A program made the translations under genes and the position numbers. The notes beneath the pieces are model-generated. The model had not been told where the DNA came from and did no database searches. It saw only the letters and a program-made list of their open reading frames with translations. Below are positions 1 through 5,219 of a stretch of DNA of 5,219 nt, piece by piece (position 1 is the first letter of the stretch; each line of letters starts with the position of its first letter). The stretch covers positions 1 through 5,219 of the forward strand of contig JBIKOX010000201.1 in NCBI GenBank assembly GCA_044357775.1, written 5' to 3'. The stretch comes from UBA4416 sp044357775 (GTDB taxonomy: Bacteria; Bacteroidota; Bacteroidia; B-17B0; Aurantibacillaceae).

Positions 1-362
1 ACTTGATGCTTCACCACAAAATCTCTACACTCACCTAAAACAGTATCTAAATTATTGGTTATGATTTTATAACTTAAATGAATTTGTGCATTATATTTTG
101 GGAAGTTTACATTTATCCAGCATGGATCAGCGCCTTTATGTTTGTCATTCAAAATAGTAGCATAGGTTGGAATTTCAAAACTATACGGACAAAGACTATC
201 ATATAATCTATACGTTTTTTCGGGAAAATAAATTCTTGGGTAACCTTTTGGCTTGGGAATAAATATTTCGTCATCTTCATCATCTCCGCACGAAGAAAAT
301 GAAACTATTGAAATACATATGATAAAAAATGCGAGTAACTTATTAAGCGATTGATTTGTCAT
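1..362 (-). CDS. gldD: Gliding-motility lipoprotein GldD, N-terminal part (cut by the left window edge)
   Basis: The visible 120 residues start at an ATG (360-362), and the 3' end lies outside the window. A lipoprotein signal peptide is clear: basic/polar start, hydrophobic core at about residues 9-22, lipobox FSSC with the lipidated Cys at 25. An acidic run, GDDEDDE, follows the Cys. The mature part carries motifs I associate with GldD: PKPKGYPRIYFPEKTY (36-51), CPYSFEIPTYA (58-68), PCWINVNFPKY (80-90) and IHLSYK (94-99). GldD is an envelope lipoprotein required for gliding in Flavobacterium johnsoniae, where it is also linked to type IX secretion-dependent surface functions; its biochemical role is not known to me. 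It lies downstream of ssb on the same strand, a neighbourhood known from gliding Bacteroidota, although gldE is not between them. A -7 box ends 4 bp before the ATG. The identification rests on remembered family motifs and is fairly secure; full length cannot be judged. Confidence 0.88.
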   Translation of the reverse strand, partial: MTNQSLNKLLAFFIICISIVSFSSCGDDEDDEIFIPKPKGYPRIYFPEKTYRLYDSLCPYSFEIPTYATILNDKHKGADPCWINVNFPKYNAQIHLSYKIITNNLDTVLGECRDFVVKHQ

Positions 363-366
363 GAAA

Positions 367-374
367 CAAATTTA
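367..374 (-). promoter_or_regulatory. Candidate Bacteroidota -7 box upstream of gldD
   Basis: On the minus strand this reads TAAATTTG, an exact match to the Bacteroidota housekeeping -7 consensus TAnnTTTG. Only four bases (TTTC) separate it from the gldD ATG. A weak -33 partner (GTTTC) lies about 18 bases upstream on the same strand. If the box is used, the transcript starts at or next to the ATG. An eight-base match in AT-rich DNA can occur by chance, so this is moderate evidence only. Confidence 0.45.
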
Positions 375-440
375 ATGATTTTAACCACATGGAAACACAC
401 AGGTTTATATCACTACAATCATTATAATAAATGATAGGAT

Positions 441-485
441 AACCAATGTATAGACGGAAAGCGAAGCTTTCCTATGTTAGCGGTT
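441..485. repeat. Imperfect palindromic hairpin element in the gldD-ssb spacer
   Basis: The core is a perfect 7-bp stem, GGAAAGC (456-462) and GCTTTCC (466-472), closed by a GAA loop. Outward, ATA (450-452) can pair with TAT (473-475) after a three-base bulge. After an internal loop, AACC (441-444) pairs with GGTT (482-485). The spacer from 363 to 540 contains no credible gene. No T-run follows the stem on either strand, so it is not a standard intrinsic terminator for ssb, although it lies about 70 bp downstream of the ssb stop. Nearer ssb, the octamer AGTTAAAA occurs twice (519-526 and 533-540). I have an unverified memory of similar AACCAATG...TGTTAGCGGT elements in other Bacteroidota genomes. 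Its function is unknown. Confidence 0.55.
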
Positions 486-540
486 TCAAAATGCAGCTAT
501 TGAATTTTCTATGCATGCAGTTAAAAAAAATGAGTTAAAA

Positions 541-957
541 CTAAAACGGCAATATATCTTTTTTACCTAAATCATCAAAGTTCACATTGCTACTGTCTTC
601 AGGTAGGTTTTGATTCGTATTATTATCTTTCCGTTGCAAAACTAAAAATGACTCTCCTACAATTTCTGTAATATTTCGCTTTATATTATCTTTATCAATC
701 CACTGGCGAGTTTGTAATTTGCCTTCAATATAAATTTGAGTTCCTTTTTTTAGTAATTTTTCAGCGCTTTCTGCCATACTGCGCCACAAAACAATATTAT
801 GCCATTCGGTTTGTTCAACTTTATTTCCATTTTTATCTTTATGAAATTCGCTAGTTGCTATACTAAAATTAGCGCGAGCAATGTTACCCTCTAAATATTT
901 TAATTCAGGGTCTTTACCCAAGTTTCCAATTAAAATTACTTTATTAACTCCAGCCAT
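541..957 (-). CDS. ssb: Single-stranded DNA-binding protein SSB
   Basis: This is a complete 138-residue protein that binds and protects single-stranded DNA during replication, recombination and repair. The OB fold spans about residues 3-108: NKVILIGNLGKDPELKY (5-21), SIATSE (32-37), EQTEWHNIVLW (48-58), LLKKGTQIYIEGKLQTRQW (68-86) and a final TEIV strand. W52 and W86 correspond to the DNA-stacking Trp54 and Trp88 of E. coli SSB; E. coli Trp40 and Phe60 are replaced by F38 and W58. After a short Asn/Asp-rich linker the protein ends in DILPF, the acidic tip that recruits partner proteins. I chose the ATG at 955-957 because MAGVNKVILIGNLG is the usual family beginning. An in-frame ATG at 1050 would add 31 unrelated residues. 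The leader is A-rich with no Shine-Dalgarno, typical of the phylum. It is divergent from the helicase gene (124-bp spacer). I saw no convincing promoter box for it. Confidence 0.96.
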   Translation of the reverse strand: MAGVNKVILIGNLGKDPELKYLEGNIARANFSIATSEFHKDKNGNKVEQTEWHNIVLWRSMAESAEKLLKKGTQIYIEGKLQTRQWIDKDNIKRNITEIVGESFLVLQRKDNNTNQNLPEDSSNVNFDDLGKKDILPF

Positions 958-1068
958 AGCGATTTTATTATTTTGGTTATTAGTACAAGACAAACATTGT
1001 AAACTTTTTTTTAGTCTCAGTAGTTTATAAAATTTTAAAGTTCTCATCATTCAAACTCGCATAATGTG

Positions 1069-1076
1069 TACTTTTG
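1069..1076 (+). promoter_or_regulatory. Candidate Bacteroidota -7 box upstream of the helicase gene
   Basis: The sequence TACTTTTG matches the TAnnTTTG consensus exactly and ends five bases before the ATG at 1082. No clear -33 TTG/TTTG element is visible 17-23 bp upstream. The placement implies a transcript beginning at or next to the start codon. It also argues against the in-frame ATG at 1064, which would lie upstream of the box. It sits in the divergent spacer shared with ssb. Confidence 0.5.
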
Positions 1077-1081
1077 TAGTA

Positions 1082-3511
1082 ATGAGTGATTATTTAAATG
1101 AACTAAATCCTGTGCAGCGAATGGCTGCCGAAAACACCGAGGGTCCTGTGATGATTATCGCAGGTGCGGGTTCAGGTAAAACTAGAGTATTAACATATCG
1201 CATTGCCCATATTATGGCTAAAGGGGCTGATGCGTTTAGTATTTTATCATTAACCTTTACCAATAAAGCAGCACGTGAAATGAAAGATCGTATTGGTAAA
1301 ATTGTTGGCAGTAAAGAAGCAAAAAATATTTGGATGGGAACCTTTCACTCCATTTTTGCTAAAATATTACGTTTTGAAGCTGAGAAGTTAGGTTACCCTT
1401 CCAACTTTACTATTTATGACACCGATGATAGTAAAGGCGTTATTAAGAGCATATTAAAGCAACTGAATTTAGATGACAAAGTATACAAACCATCATTGGT
1501 TTTAAACAGAATATCTTCTGCAAAAAATAGTTTAGTTTCTGCAAGTAATTACGCCAATAATCCAATTACTCAAGCTGAGGACAGAGCGTCTAACAAACCT
1601 TTATTAGGACAAATATATTTAGCATATCAAAAACGTAATTTCCAATCGGGAGCCATGGATTTTGATGATTTGTTGTATAACACTAATGTGTTACTGCGCG
1701 ATTTTCCGGAAGTTTTAATAAAATACCAAAGCAAGTTTAAGTATATTTTGGTAGATGAGTACCAGGATACAAACTTTTCGCAATACGTTATTGTGAAACA
1801 ATTAGCGGCTCGTTTTCAAAATATTTGTGTTGTAGGTGACGATGCACAAAGTATTTATTCATTTCGCGGAGCTAACATTCAAAATATTTTAAATTTCGAA
1901 AAAGATTATCCGGATTTAAAAACATTTAAGCTCGAGCAAAATTACAGAAGCACTCAAACAATAGTAAAAGCTGCAAGCGCTGTAATTGCCATCAACAAAG
2001 ATCAGTTTAAGAAAAATATTTTTACTGCCAATGAAGAAGGCGAGAAAATAAAAATTATAAAATCAAACACTGATAATGAGGAAGGTCAAAAGGTAGCCGC
2101 CTCAATTTACGAGACACACTATACGCAGCAAGCACATTTTAAGGATTTCGCTATTTTATATCGCACTAATGCTCAATCTCGTGCGTTTGAGGAATCGTTG
2201 CGTAAATTAAATATTCCGTATAAAATTTATGGTGGTGTATCATTTTATCAACGTAAAGAAATTAAAGATGTATTAGCATACTTTCGTTTATCAATTAATC
2301 ATAATGATGATGAATCGTTAAAACGTATCATTAATTATCCAACGCGTGGTATTGGACAAACAACCATTGATAAAGTAATGATTGCTGCCATGGAACATGA
2401 TATTAGTATGTGGCAGGTATTGGATAATTTAAAAGATTTTAATACCGGAATAAATAGCGGAACGGCGGCAAAAATATCCGAATTTACCACTGCAATTAAA
2501 ACGTTTTCGATGATGATGCCCTACAAAGATGCTTTTGAATGTGCTAATCATATTGCTGTAACAAGCGGAATTGTAAAAGATTTATATCATGATAAAACCC
2601 CTGAGGGCGTTAGTCGTTATGAAAACATACAAGAATTATTAAATGGTATTAAAGATTTTGTGGTGACTGACAGAACACCTCAGGAGGAAGAACTAAAAGA
2701 TGCTATTGTTCAAAATACTGAAGTAAATCCGGTAGAGTTATTTGATGCAACAGAGCAAAATGCAACCGTAAGAACGTTAGATGAATTTATGCAGGAAATT
2801 TCGTTATTAACGGATGTTGATAAGGAAAAAGAAGATGATAAGAATGCAGATAAAGTGTCGATGATGACTATTCATGCTTCTAAGGGCTTAGAGTTTCCGT
2901 ATGTGCATATTGTAGGTTTAGAAGAAAATTTATTTCCTTCGCAAATGGCTTTGAATAGTCGTAGCGAATTAGAAGAAGAACGTCGTTTGTTTTATGTAGC
3001 AATTACTAGAGCAGAAAAGAAAGCAACTATTAGTTTTGCAACCACTCGTTACCGTTTTGGAAATGTAATTTATTGCGAGCCAAGTCGTTTTATAGATGAA
3101 TTGGATGAAAGTTGTGTGGATTTTCCGCAAGAACCTGCTTCTAATAAATTTAGCGATGACACGTTTAATAAATATCGTAAACCAAGTTTTAATGATCCAT
3201 TGAAATCAATTGATTTCAGAACAAAGCAAAGCAGCGGATTTACAAAAGAAGAACCAAAACAAATTAATTTCTCGCCACCAAAAAAACTAATTCCTTTAGC
3301 TAAGCGAATGGCCGAAACAAATACGCCAGCCGATAATAGTGCAAATGCTAGTTTAAGAGTTGGCAGTGTGGTAGAACACGAAAAGTTTGGTATTGGCGAA
3401 ATTACGTTTATTGAAGGTGTTTATCCAAATGCAAAAGCAACTATTAAATTTAGAGATAGCGGTGAGAAAAATTTATTGCTAAAATACGCGAAATTAAAAG
3501 TGGTGATGTAG
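1082..3511 (+). CDS. uvrD: UvrD/PcrA-type superfamily 1A DNA helicase
   Basis: This complete 809-residue protein is an ATP-dependent 3'-to-5' DNA translocase/helicase of the UvrD/Rep/PcrA family, which acts in nucleotide excision repair, mismatch repair, removal of RecA filaments and replication-transcription conflicts. All signature motifs are intact: Q motif around LNPVQ (Q12), Walker A AGAGSGKT (27-34), motif Ia with LTFTNKAAREM, Walker B DEYQDT (225-230), motif III GDDAQSIYSFRGA (252-264), motif IV LEQNYRS (284-290), motif V TIHASKGLEF (596-605) and motif VI EEERRLFYVAITRA (631-644). A low-complexity linker leads to a C-terminal module (about 758-809) with VGSVVEHEKFGIGEI and a final LKYAKLK. 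This resembles the Tudor-like RNA-polymerase-binding domain of PcrA/UvrD and argues against Rep or RecB. The start at 1082 gives MSDYLNELNPVQ, the usual N-terminus; an ATG at 1064 adds only six residues. The gene is divergent from ssb and convergent with the J-protein gene. UvrD and PcrA cannot be separated by sequence alone. Confidence 0.95.
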   Translation: MSDYLNELNPVQRMAAENTEGPVMIIAGAGSGKTRVLTYRIAHIMAKGADAFSILSLTFTNKAAREMKDRIGKIVGSKEAKNIWMGTFHSIFAKILRFEAEKLGYPSNFTIYDTDDSKGVIKSILKQLNLDDKVYKPSLVLNRISSAKNSLVSASNYANNPITQAEDRASNKPLLGQIYLAYQKRNFQSGAMDFDDLLYNTNVLLRDFPEVLIKYQSKFKYILVDEYQDTNFSQYVIVKQLAARFQNICVVGDDAQSIYSFRGANIQNILNFEKDYPDLKTFKLEQNYRSTQTIVKAASAVIAINKDQFKKNIFTANEEGEKIKIIKSNTDNEEGQKVAASIYETHYTQQAHFKDFAILYRTNAQSRAFEESLRKLNIPYKIYGGVSFYQRKEIKDVLAYFRLSINHNDDESLKRIINYPTRGIGQTTIDKVMIAAMEHDISMWQVLDNLKDFNTGINSGTAAKISEFTTAIKTFSMMMPYKDAFECANHIAVTSGIVKDLYHDKTPEGVSRYENIQELLNGIKDFVVTDRTPQEEELKDAIVQNTEVNPVELFDATEQNATVRTLDEFMQEISLLTDVDKEKEDDKNADKVSMMTIHASKGLEFPYVHIVGLEENLFPSQMALNSRSELEEERRLFYVAITRAEKKATISFATTRYRFGNVIYCEPSRFIDELDESCVDFPQEPASNKFSDDTFNKYRKPSFNDPLKSIDFRTKQSSGFTKEEPKQINFSPPKKLIPLAKRMAETNTPADNSANASLRVGSVVEHEKFGIGEITFIEGVYPNAKATIKFRDSGEKNLLLKYAKLKVVM

Positions 3512-3512
3512 G

Positions 3513-4277
3513 TTAATTAATACCTCTTTGCTTTTTAATATTTTCGTAAGCTTCTTGTATTTTTTGGAATTTTTCTTGTGCACCTTTTTGATATTCATCT
3601 CCCATTGCAGCTACCTTATCCGGATGATTGCGGATAGCCATTTGTCTGTAAGCTTTTTTAATTTCTTCCTCAGTAGCCGTGCTTTCAATACCTAATACTT
3701 TGTAATCTGAATTTGTATCGCGGTAAAACATGTTTTTTAAACTCTCAAAATCACTTTGTGGAACGCCCATTAAGTTAGCAATGCGATTTAGTATTTGAAT
3801 TTCAACTTCAGCTACATGTCCGTCTGCTTTAGCAATACCAAACAAATAATGTAATAATTGTATTCGCACTTCAACCTGCGTTCGCAATTTAATATCGTTA
3901 CAAATTTGTTCTAACGGAATTTCACCGCCATTTACATAATGTTTTAATGTTTGTAAATGTGAAACCGAAAAAGAAGGCCCGAATTGTTGCGAAAAAAAAG
4001 ATTTTACATAATCTAATTCAGCTTTAATTACTTTGCCATCTGCGCGCATTACCGCTGCCGATAATGCAATGAGCATGTTTGCAAAATCATTACTACCCGA
4101 CGTTGATCGTTGCTGATAATATTTAAATACATCATCTGCATTTCTACCTCCTTTAGCATCTTTTTTATTGGATGAGAAATTATCAATAAATGAGCCAGCA
4201 AAAAAACCTAGAATAGCTCCCGTTACACTTCTTCCTAAAAAGAAAAAACCAATAAACGCACCAATAAACTTAAACAA
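3513..4277 (-). CDS. djlA: DjlA-like membrane-anchored co-chaperone with TerB and J domains
   Basis: This 254-residue protein has three parts. Residues 3-32 form a glycine-rich hydrophobic segment (GAFIGFFFLG, GAILGFFAGSF) that probably anchors it in the inner membrane. A TerB-like helical domain spans about 65-185, with the paired signatures MRADGKV (77-83) and AKADGHV (149-155). A C-terminal J domain (about 191-250) contains DYKVLGI, KKAYRQMA and the catalytic HPD triad (218-220). The J domain should stimulate the ATPase of DnaK. The order anchor-TerB-J matches E. coli DjlA, which is linked to envelope stress and capsule regulation; its role here is inferred. The start codon is TTG (4275-4277). 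An in-frame stop lies three codons upstream and the next in-frame ATG is residue 68, so TTG is the only start seen that retains the anchor. The stop codon is one base from that of the convergent helicase gene. Confidence 0.9.
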   Translation of the reverse strand: MFKFIGAFIGFFFLGRSVTGAILGFFAGSFIDNFSSNKKDAKGGRNADDVFKYYQQRSTSGSNDFANMLIALSAAVMRADGKVIKAELDYVKSFFSQQFGPSFSVSHLQTLKHYVNGGEIPLEQICNDIKLRTQVEVRIQLLHYLFGIAKADGHVAEVEIQILNRIANLMGVPQSDFESLKNMFYRDTNSDYKVLGIESTATEEEIKKAYRQMAIRNHPDKVAAMGDEYQKGAQEKFQKIQEAYENIKKQRGIN

Positions 4278-4310
4278 ACTATATTATTTTTAAATGATTA
4301 ATAAAGAATG

Positions 4311-4318
4311 TAAATATA
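4311..4318 (-). promoter_or_regulatory. Weak candidate -7 box for the djlA-like gene
   Basis: On the minus strand this reads TATATTTA, one mismatch from TAnnTTTG, about 33 bp before the TTG start. No strong -33 element was found. A second near match, TATAGTTTG, has one extra spacer base and overlaps the start codon itself. In AT-rich spacer DNA this is only suggestive. Confidence 0.22.
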
Positions 4319-4373
4319 CGATTTAGCTTTATTTTTCTACTAAAATTTTGTAAAGTGTTTTGATGATTAACTA

Positions 4374-4600
4374 TTGGGGTGTGCCCGCGAAAGGCGGTCA
4401 GGCTTTACGTTGCAATTTTTTTGCAAGATGCAGACATCCGCCAGCTAGCGGAACACTTCAATCCTTCACGCAAATAATGCAAGTAGGTGTAAATATTTCG
4501 TTCCCGTGAACTGCGAAAGGGATGCAAACGGAAATACTTTTTGAGGTACGAAAAAAGATTGTAGTGACAGCCCGGTCCGGCTTCTGCCGGATTTGCCCAA
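4374..4600. repeat. Long imperfect palindromic intergenic repeat (about 227 bp) with internal hairpins
   Basis: The outer ends are complementary: the left arm from TTGGGG (4374) through CAATTTTTTT mirrors the right arm AAAAAAGATTGTAG...GCCCAA (4551-4600) with mismatches. Shared blocks include TTGGG, a GGCTxT block and CAAT followed by a T-run. Smaller hairpins sit inside: CCGC/GCGG (4385-4388, 4394-4397), TTGCAA/TTGCAA around five Ts (4410-4426), TCCGC/GCGGA (4437-4441, 4448-4452) and TCCGGC/GCCGGA around TTCT (4576-4591). The element is visibly richer in G+C than its flanks. No open reading frame, transposase or obvious target-site duplication is present. It lies 12 bp after the stop of the 77-residue gene and upstream of the djlA-like gene, filling most of the gene-free stretch 4278-4612. 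I recall similar intergenic sequences from other Bacteroidota genomes but could not check. It may be a dispersed REP/MITE-like repeat or a transcribed structured RNA. Confidence 0.65.
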
Positions 4601-4612
4601 ATAAAAATAAAA

Positions 4613-4846
4613 TTAAGCCTGAGCTTCCTTCATTTGCATAAACATTTCATTAAAACGTAATCGTACGGTTTCAATAAAACTATCGTTGATTAGTTTCTTT
4701 AAACCATCCACCGATTTTACATCTTCGGTGTAAAATTTAAATGCTTGCTCCATTGGACCAGCTTCAAATTTTACAATGTATTTATCATTCATCTGAAAAA
4801 TAGAAATACTAATGGAAGGATGAGGAATGGAATCAATAATTCGCAT
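4613..4846 (-). CDS. Small protein of unknown function (77 residues)
   Basis: I do not recognise a named family. The gene starts at ATG (4844-4846), and its initiation region lies just after the stop of the upstream gene (3-bp spacing), so translational coupling and co-transcription are likely. The sequence suggests a small soluble alpha/beta protein: strand-like segments at about 12-18 (ISISIFQ) and 22-28 (KYIVKFE), a short FKFYTED segment (36-42), then an amphipathic helical C-terminal half from about 45 to 75 (VDGLKKLINDSFIETVRLRF...). There is no signal peptide, membrane segment or cysteine. The conserved-looking beginning MRIIDSIPHP and the coupling to an upstream gene support a real gene rather than a chance frame. 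I have an unverified impression that similar short proteins occur widely in Bacteroidota. The palindromic repeat follows 12 bp after its stop. Confidence 0.75.
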   Translation of the reverse strand: MRIIDSIPHPSISISIFQMNDKYIVKFEAGPMEQAFKFYTEDVKSVDGLKKLINDSFIETVRLRFNEMFMQMKEAQA

Positions 4847-4849
4847 AAG

Positions 4850-5219
4850 TTATTTAATTTCTTTAAAAGCTTTTTTAAAATTCAAAATATTTTTAATGAC
4901 TCCTGTTGGCGAGGTGTTTCTGTCACCATCTTCATGTATGCGCCCTAAAATTGCATGAGCAACAGCCACATAATGTAATTTACCGGCAGCTTTTAAGGCT
5001 TGTTCGGCTTTATCATCGCCATTAATAAAATTAGCGCATGCAGCCCAATCAAACGCTTTTATGTCTATTAAAAATTTAAATGCTTTAGTATCATCCCAAA
5101 TTGCATTTACAAATGCGGCTAACTCAAAATGCTTGCCATCAATTAAAAACTTAAATGCTTTTTTATCATCTCTAATAGCATCTAACGTGGCAATTAATTC
5201 GTGGTAATTATTTTCTATT
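4850..5219 (-). CDS. C-terminal part of an unknown helical tandem-repeat protein (cut by the right window edge)
   Basis: The minus-strand frame is open from the window edge to TAA at 4850-4852 and encodes 122 visible residues; the N-terminus is outside. Two near-identical units occur 25 residues apart: DDKKAFKFLIDGKHFELAA (17-35) and DDTKAFKFLIDIKAFDWAA (42-60), followed by a degenerate third (about 63-90, GDDKAEQALKAAGKLHYVA). Each unit looks like a helical hairpin, so the protein is probably an alpha-solenoid or helical-repeat scaffold. A basic tail rich in Lys and Phe ends the protein (109-122). It has no membrane segment in the visible part. It lies 3 bp upstream of the 77-residue gene, suggesting one transcript and possibly joint function. 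I cannot name a family. The frame is trustworthy because the repeat is preserved at protein level with synonymous changes. Confidence 0.8.
   Translation of the reverse strand, partial: IENNYHELIATLDAIRDDKKAFKFLIDGKHFELAAFVNAIWDDTKAFKFLIDIKAFDWAACANFINGDDKAEQALKAAGKLHYVAVAHAILGRIHEDGDRNTSPTGVIKNILNFKKAFKEIK
4949..5185 (-). repeat. In-frame 75-bp coding tandem repeat (two clear units, one degenerate)
   Basis: The DNA of the two clear units is offset by exactly 75 bases; for example TTAAATGC on the plus strand lies at 5151-5158 and again at 5076-5083. The protein units share 15 of 22 aligned residues (15-36 against 40-61) while many third codon positions differ, so this is an old duplication kept by selection on the protein rather than a fresh slippage event. 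More units may lie beyond the window edge. Confidence 0.7.

Noticed and set aside
456..472. Intrinsic terminator for ssb
   Set aside because: The stem is good but no T-run follows it in the minus-strand direction, and it lies about 70 bp past the stop codon.
437..490. Integron attC site at the bulged hairpin
   Set aside because: The left end GGATAAC does not match RYYYAAC, and GTTAGCG on the right does not match GTTRRRY. No integrase or cassette array is visible.
512..519. TGCATGCA palindrome as an operator
   Set aside because: It is a short self-complementary octamer downstream of ssb, not near a promoter, and easily explained by chance.
958..1050. A 31-residue N-terminal extension of SSB from an in-frame ATG at 1050
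   Set aside because: The family begins at MAGVNKVILIG. The extension has no resemblance to SSB, and the ATG at 957 has a typical A-rich Bacteroidota leader.
1064..1081. Alternative helicase start at 1064 adding MCTFVV
   Set aside because: The extra residues are not part of the family N-terminus, and the start would lie upstream of the exact-match -7 box at 1069-1076.
4374..4600. Insertion sequence or CRISPR-like array in the 4278-4612 spacer
   Set aside because: There is no transposase frame, no target-site duplication that I can see, and no regularly spaced direct repeats; the structure is a single palindrome.
4745..4948. A 67-codon plus-strand open frame
   Set aside because: It lies antisense to the 77-residue gene and the end of the repeat-protein gene, has a low-complexity Phe/Asn/Lys composition from reverse reading, and shows no domain.

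Overview
The window looks like a chromosomal segment of a member of the Bacteroidota, probably a flavobacterium-like or related gliding lineage. The evidence is an AT-rich composition, a GldD-type gliding-motility lipoprotein, an SSB ending in the ILPF-type tip, TAnnTTTG promoter boxes in place of -35/-10 pairs, and A/T-rich leaders without Shine-Dalgarno sequences. No phage, IS, plasmid, CRISPR, tRNA or rRNA genes are visible. The genes are ordinary core genes; the less ordinary material is in the intergenic DNA and at the right edge.

Left part (1-1081, minus strand): the N-terminal 120 residues of GldD run off the left edge. A 178-bp spacer with a compact hairpin element follows, then ssb. 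The ssb-gldD neighbourhood is the one I know from gliding Bacteroidota, but gldE, which I recall lying between them, is absent here.

Centre (1082-3511, plus strand): a complete UvrD/PcrA-type superfamily 1A DNA helicase is transcribed divergently from ssb. It converges on a TerB plus J-domain membrane co-chaperone (3513-4277, minus strand, DjlA-like, TTG start), with a single base between the two stop codons.

Right part (4278-5219): a 335-bp spacer is mostly filled by an imperfect palindrome of about 227 bp with several internal hairpins, resembling a dispersed intergenic repeat family. Upstream of it on the minus strand lie a 77-residue unknown protein and, 3 bp away, the C-terminal part of an unknown protein built of 25-residue tandem repeats. 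These two are probably co-transcribed.

ssb and the helicase both act on single-stranded DNA in replication and repair, and GldD belongs to gliding and surface secretion. The TerB/J protein is an envelope-anchored Hsp70 partner. The right-edge pair has no assignable function. I found no clear new defence or mobile system. The best leads are the large palindrome, the repeat-protein/77-residue pair, and two -7 boxes placed so close to start codons that leaderless mRNAs are predicted.
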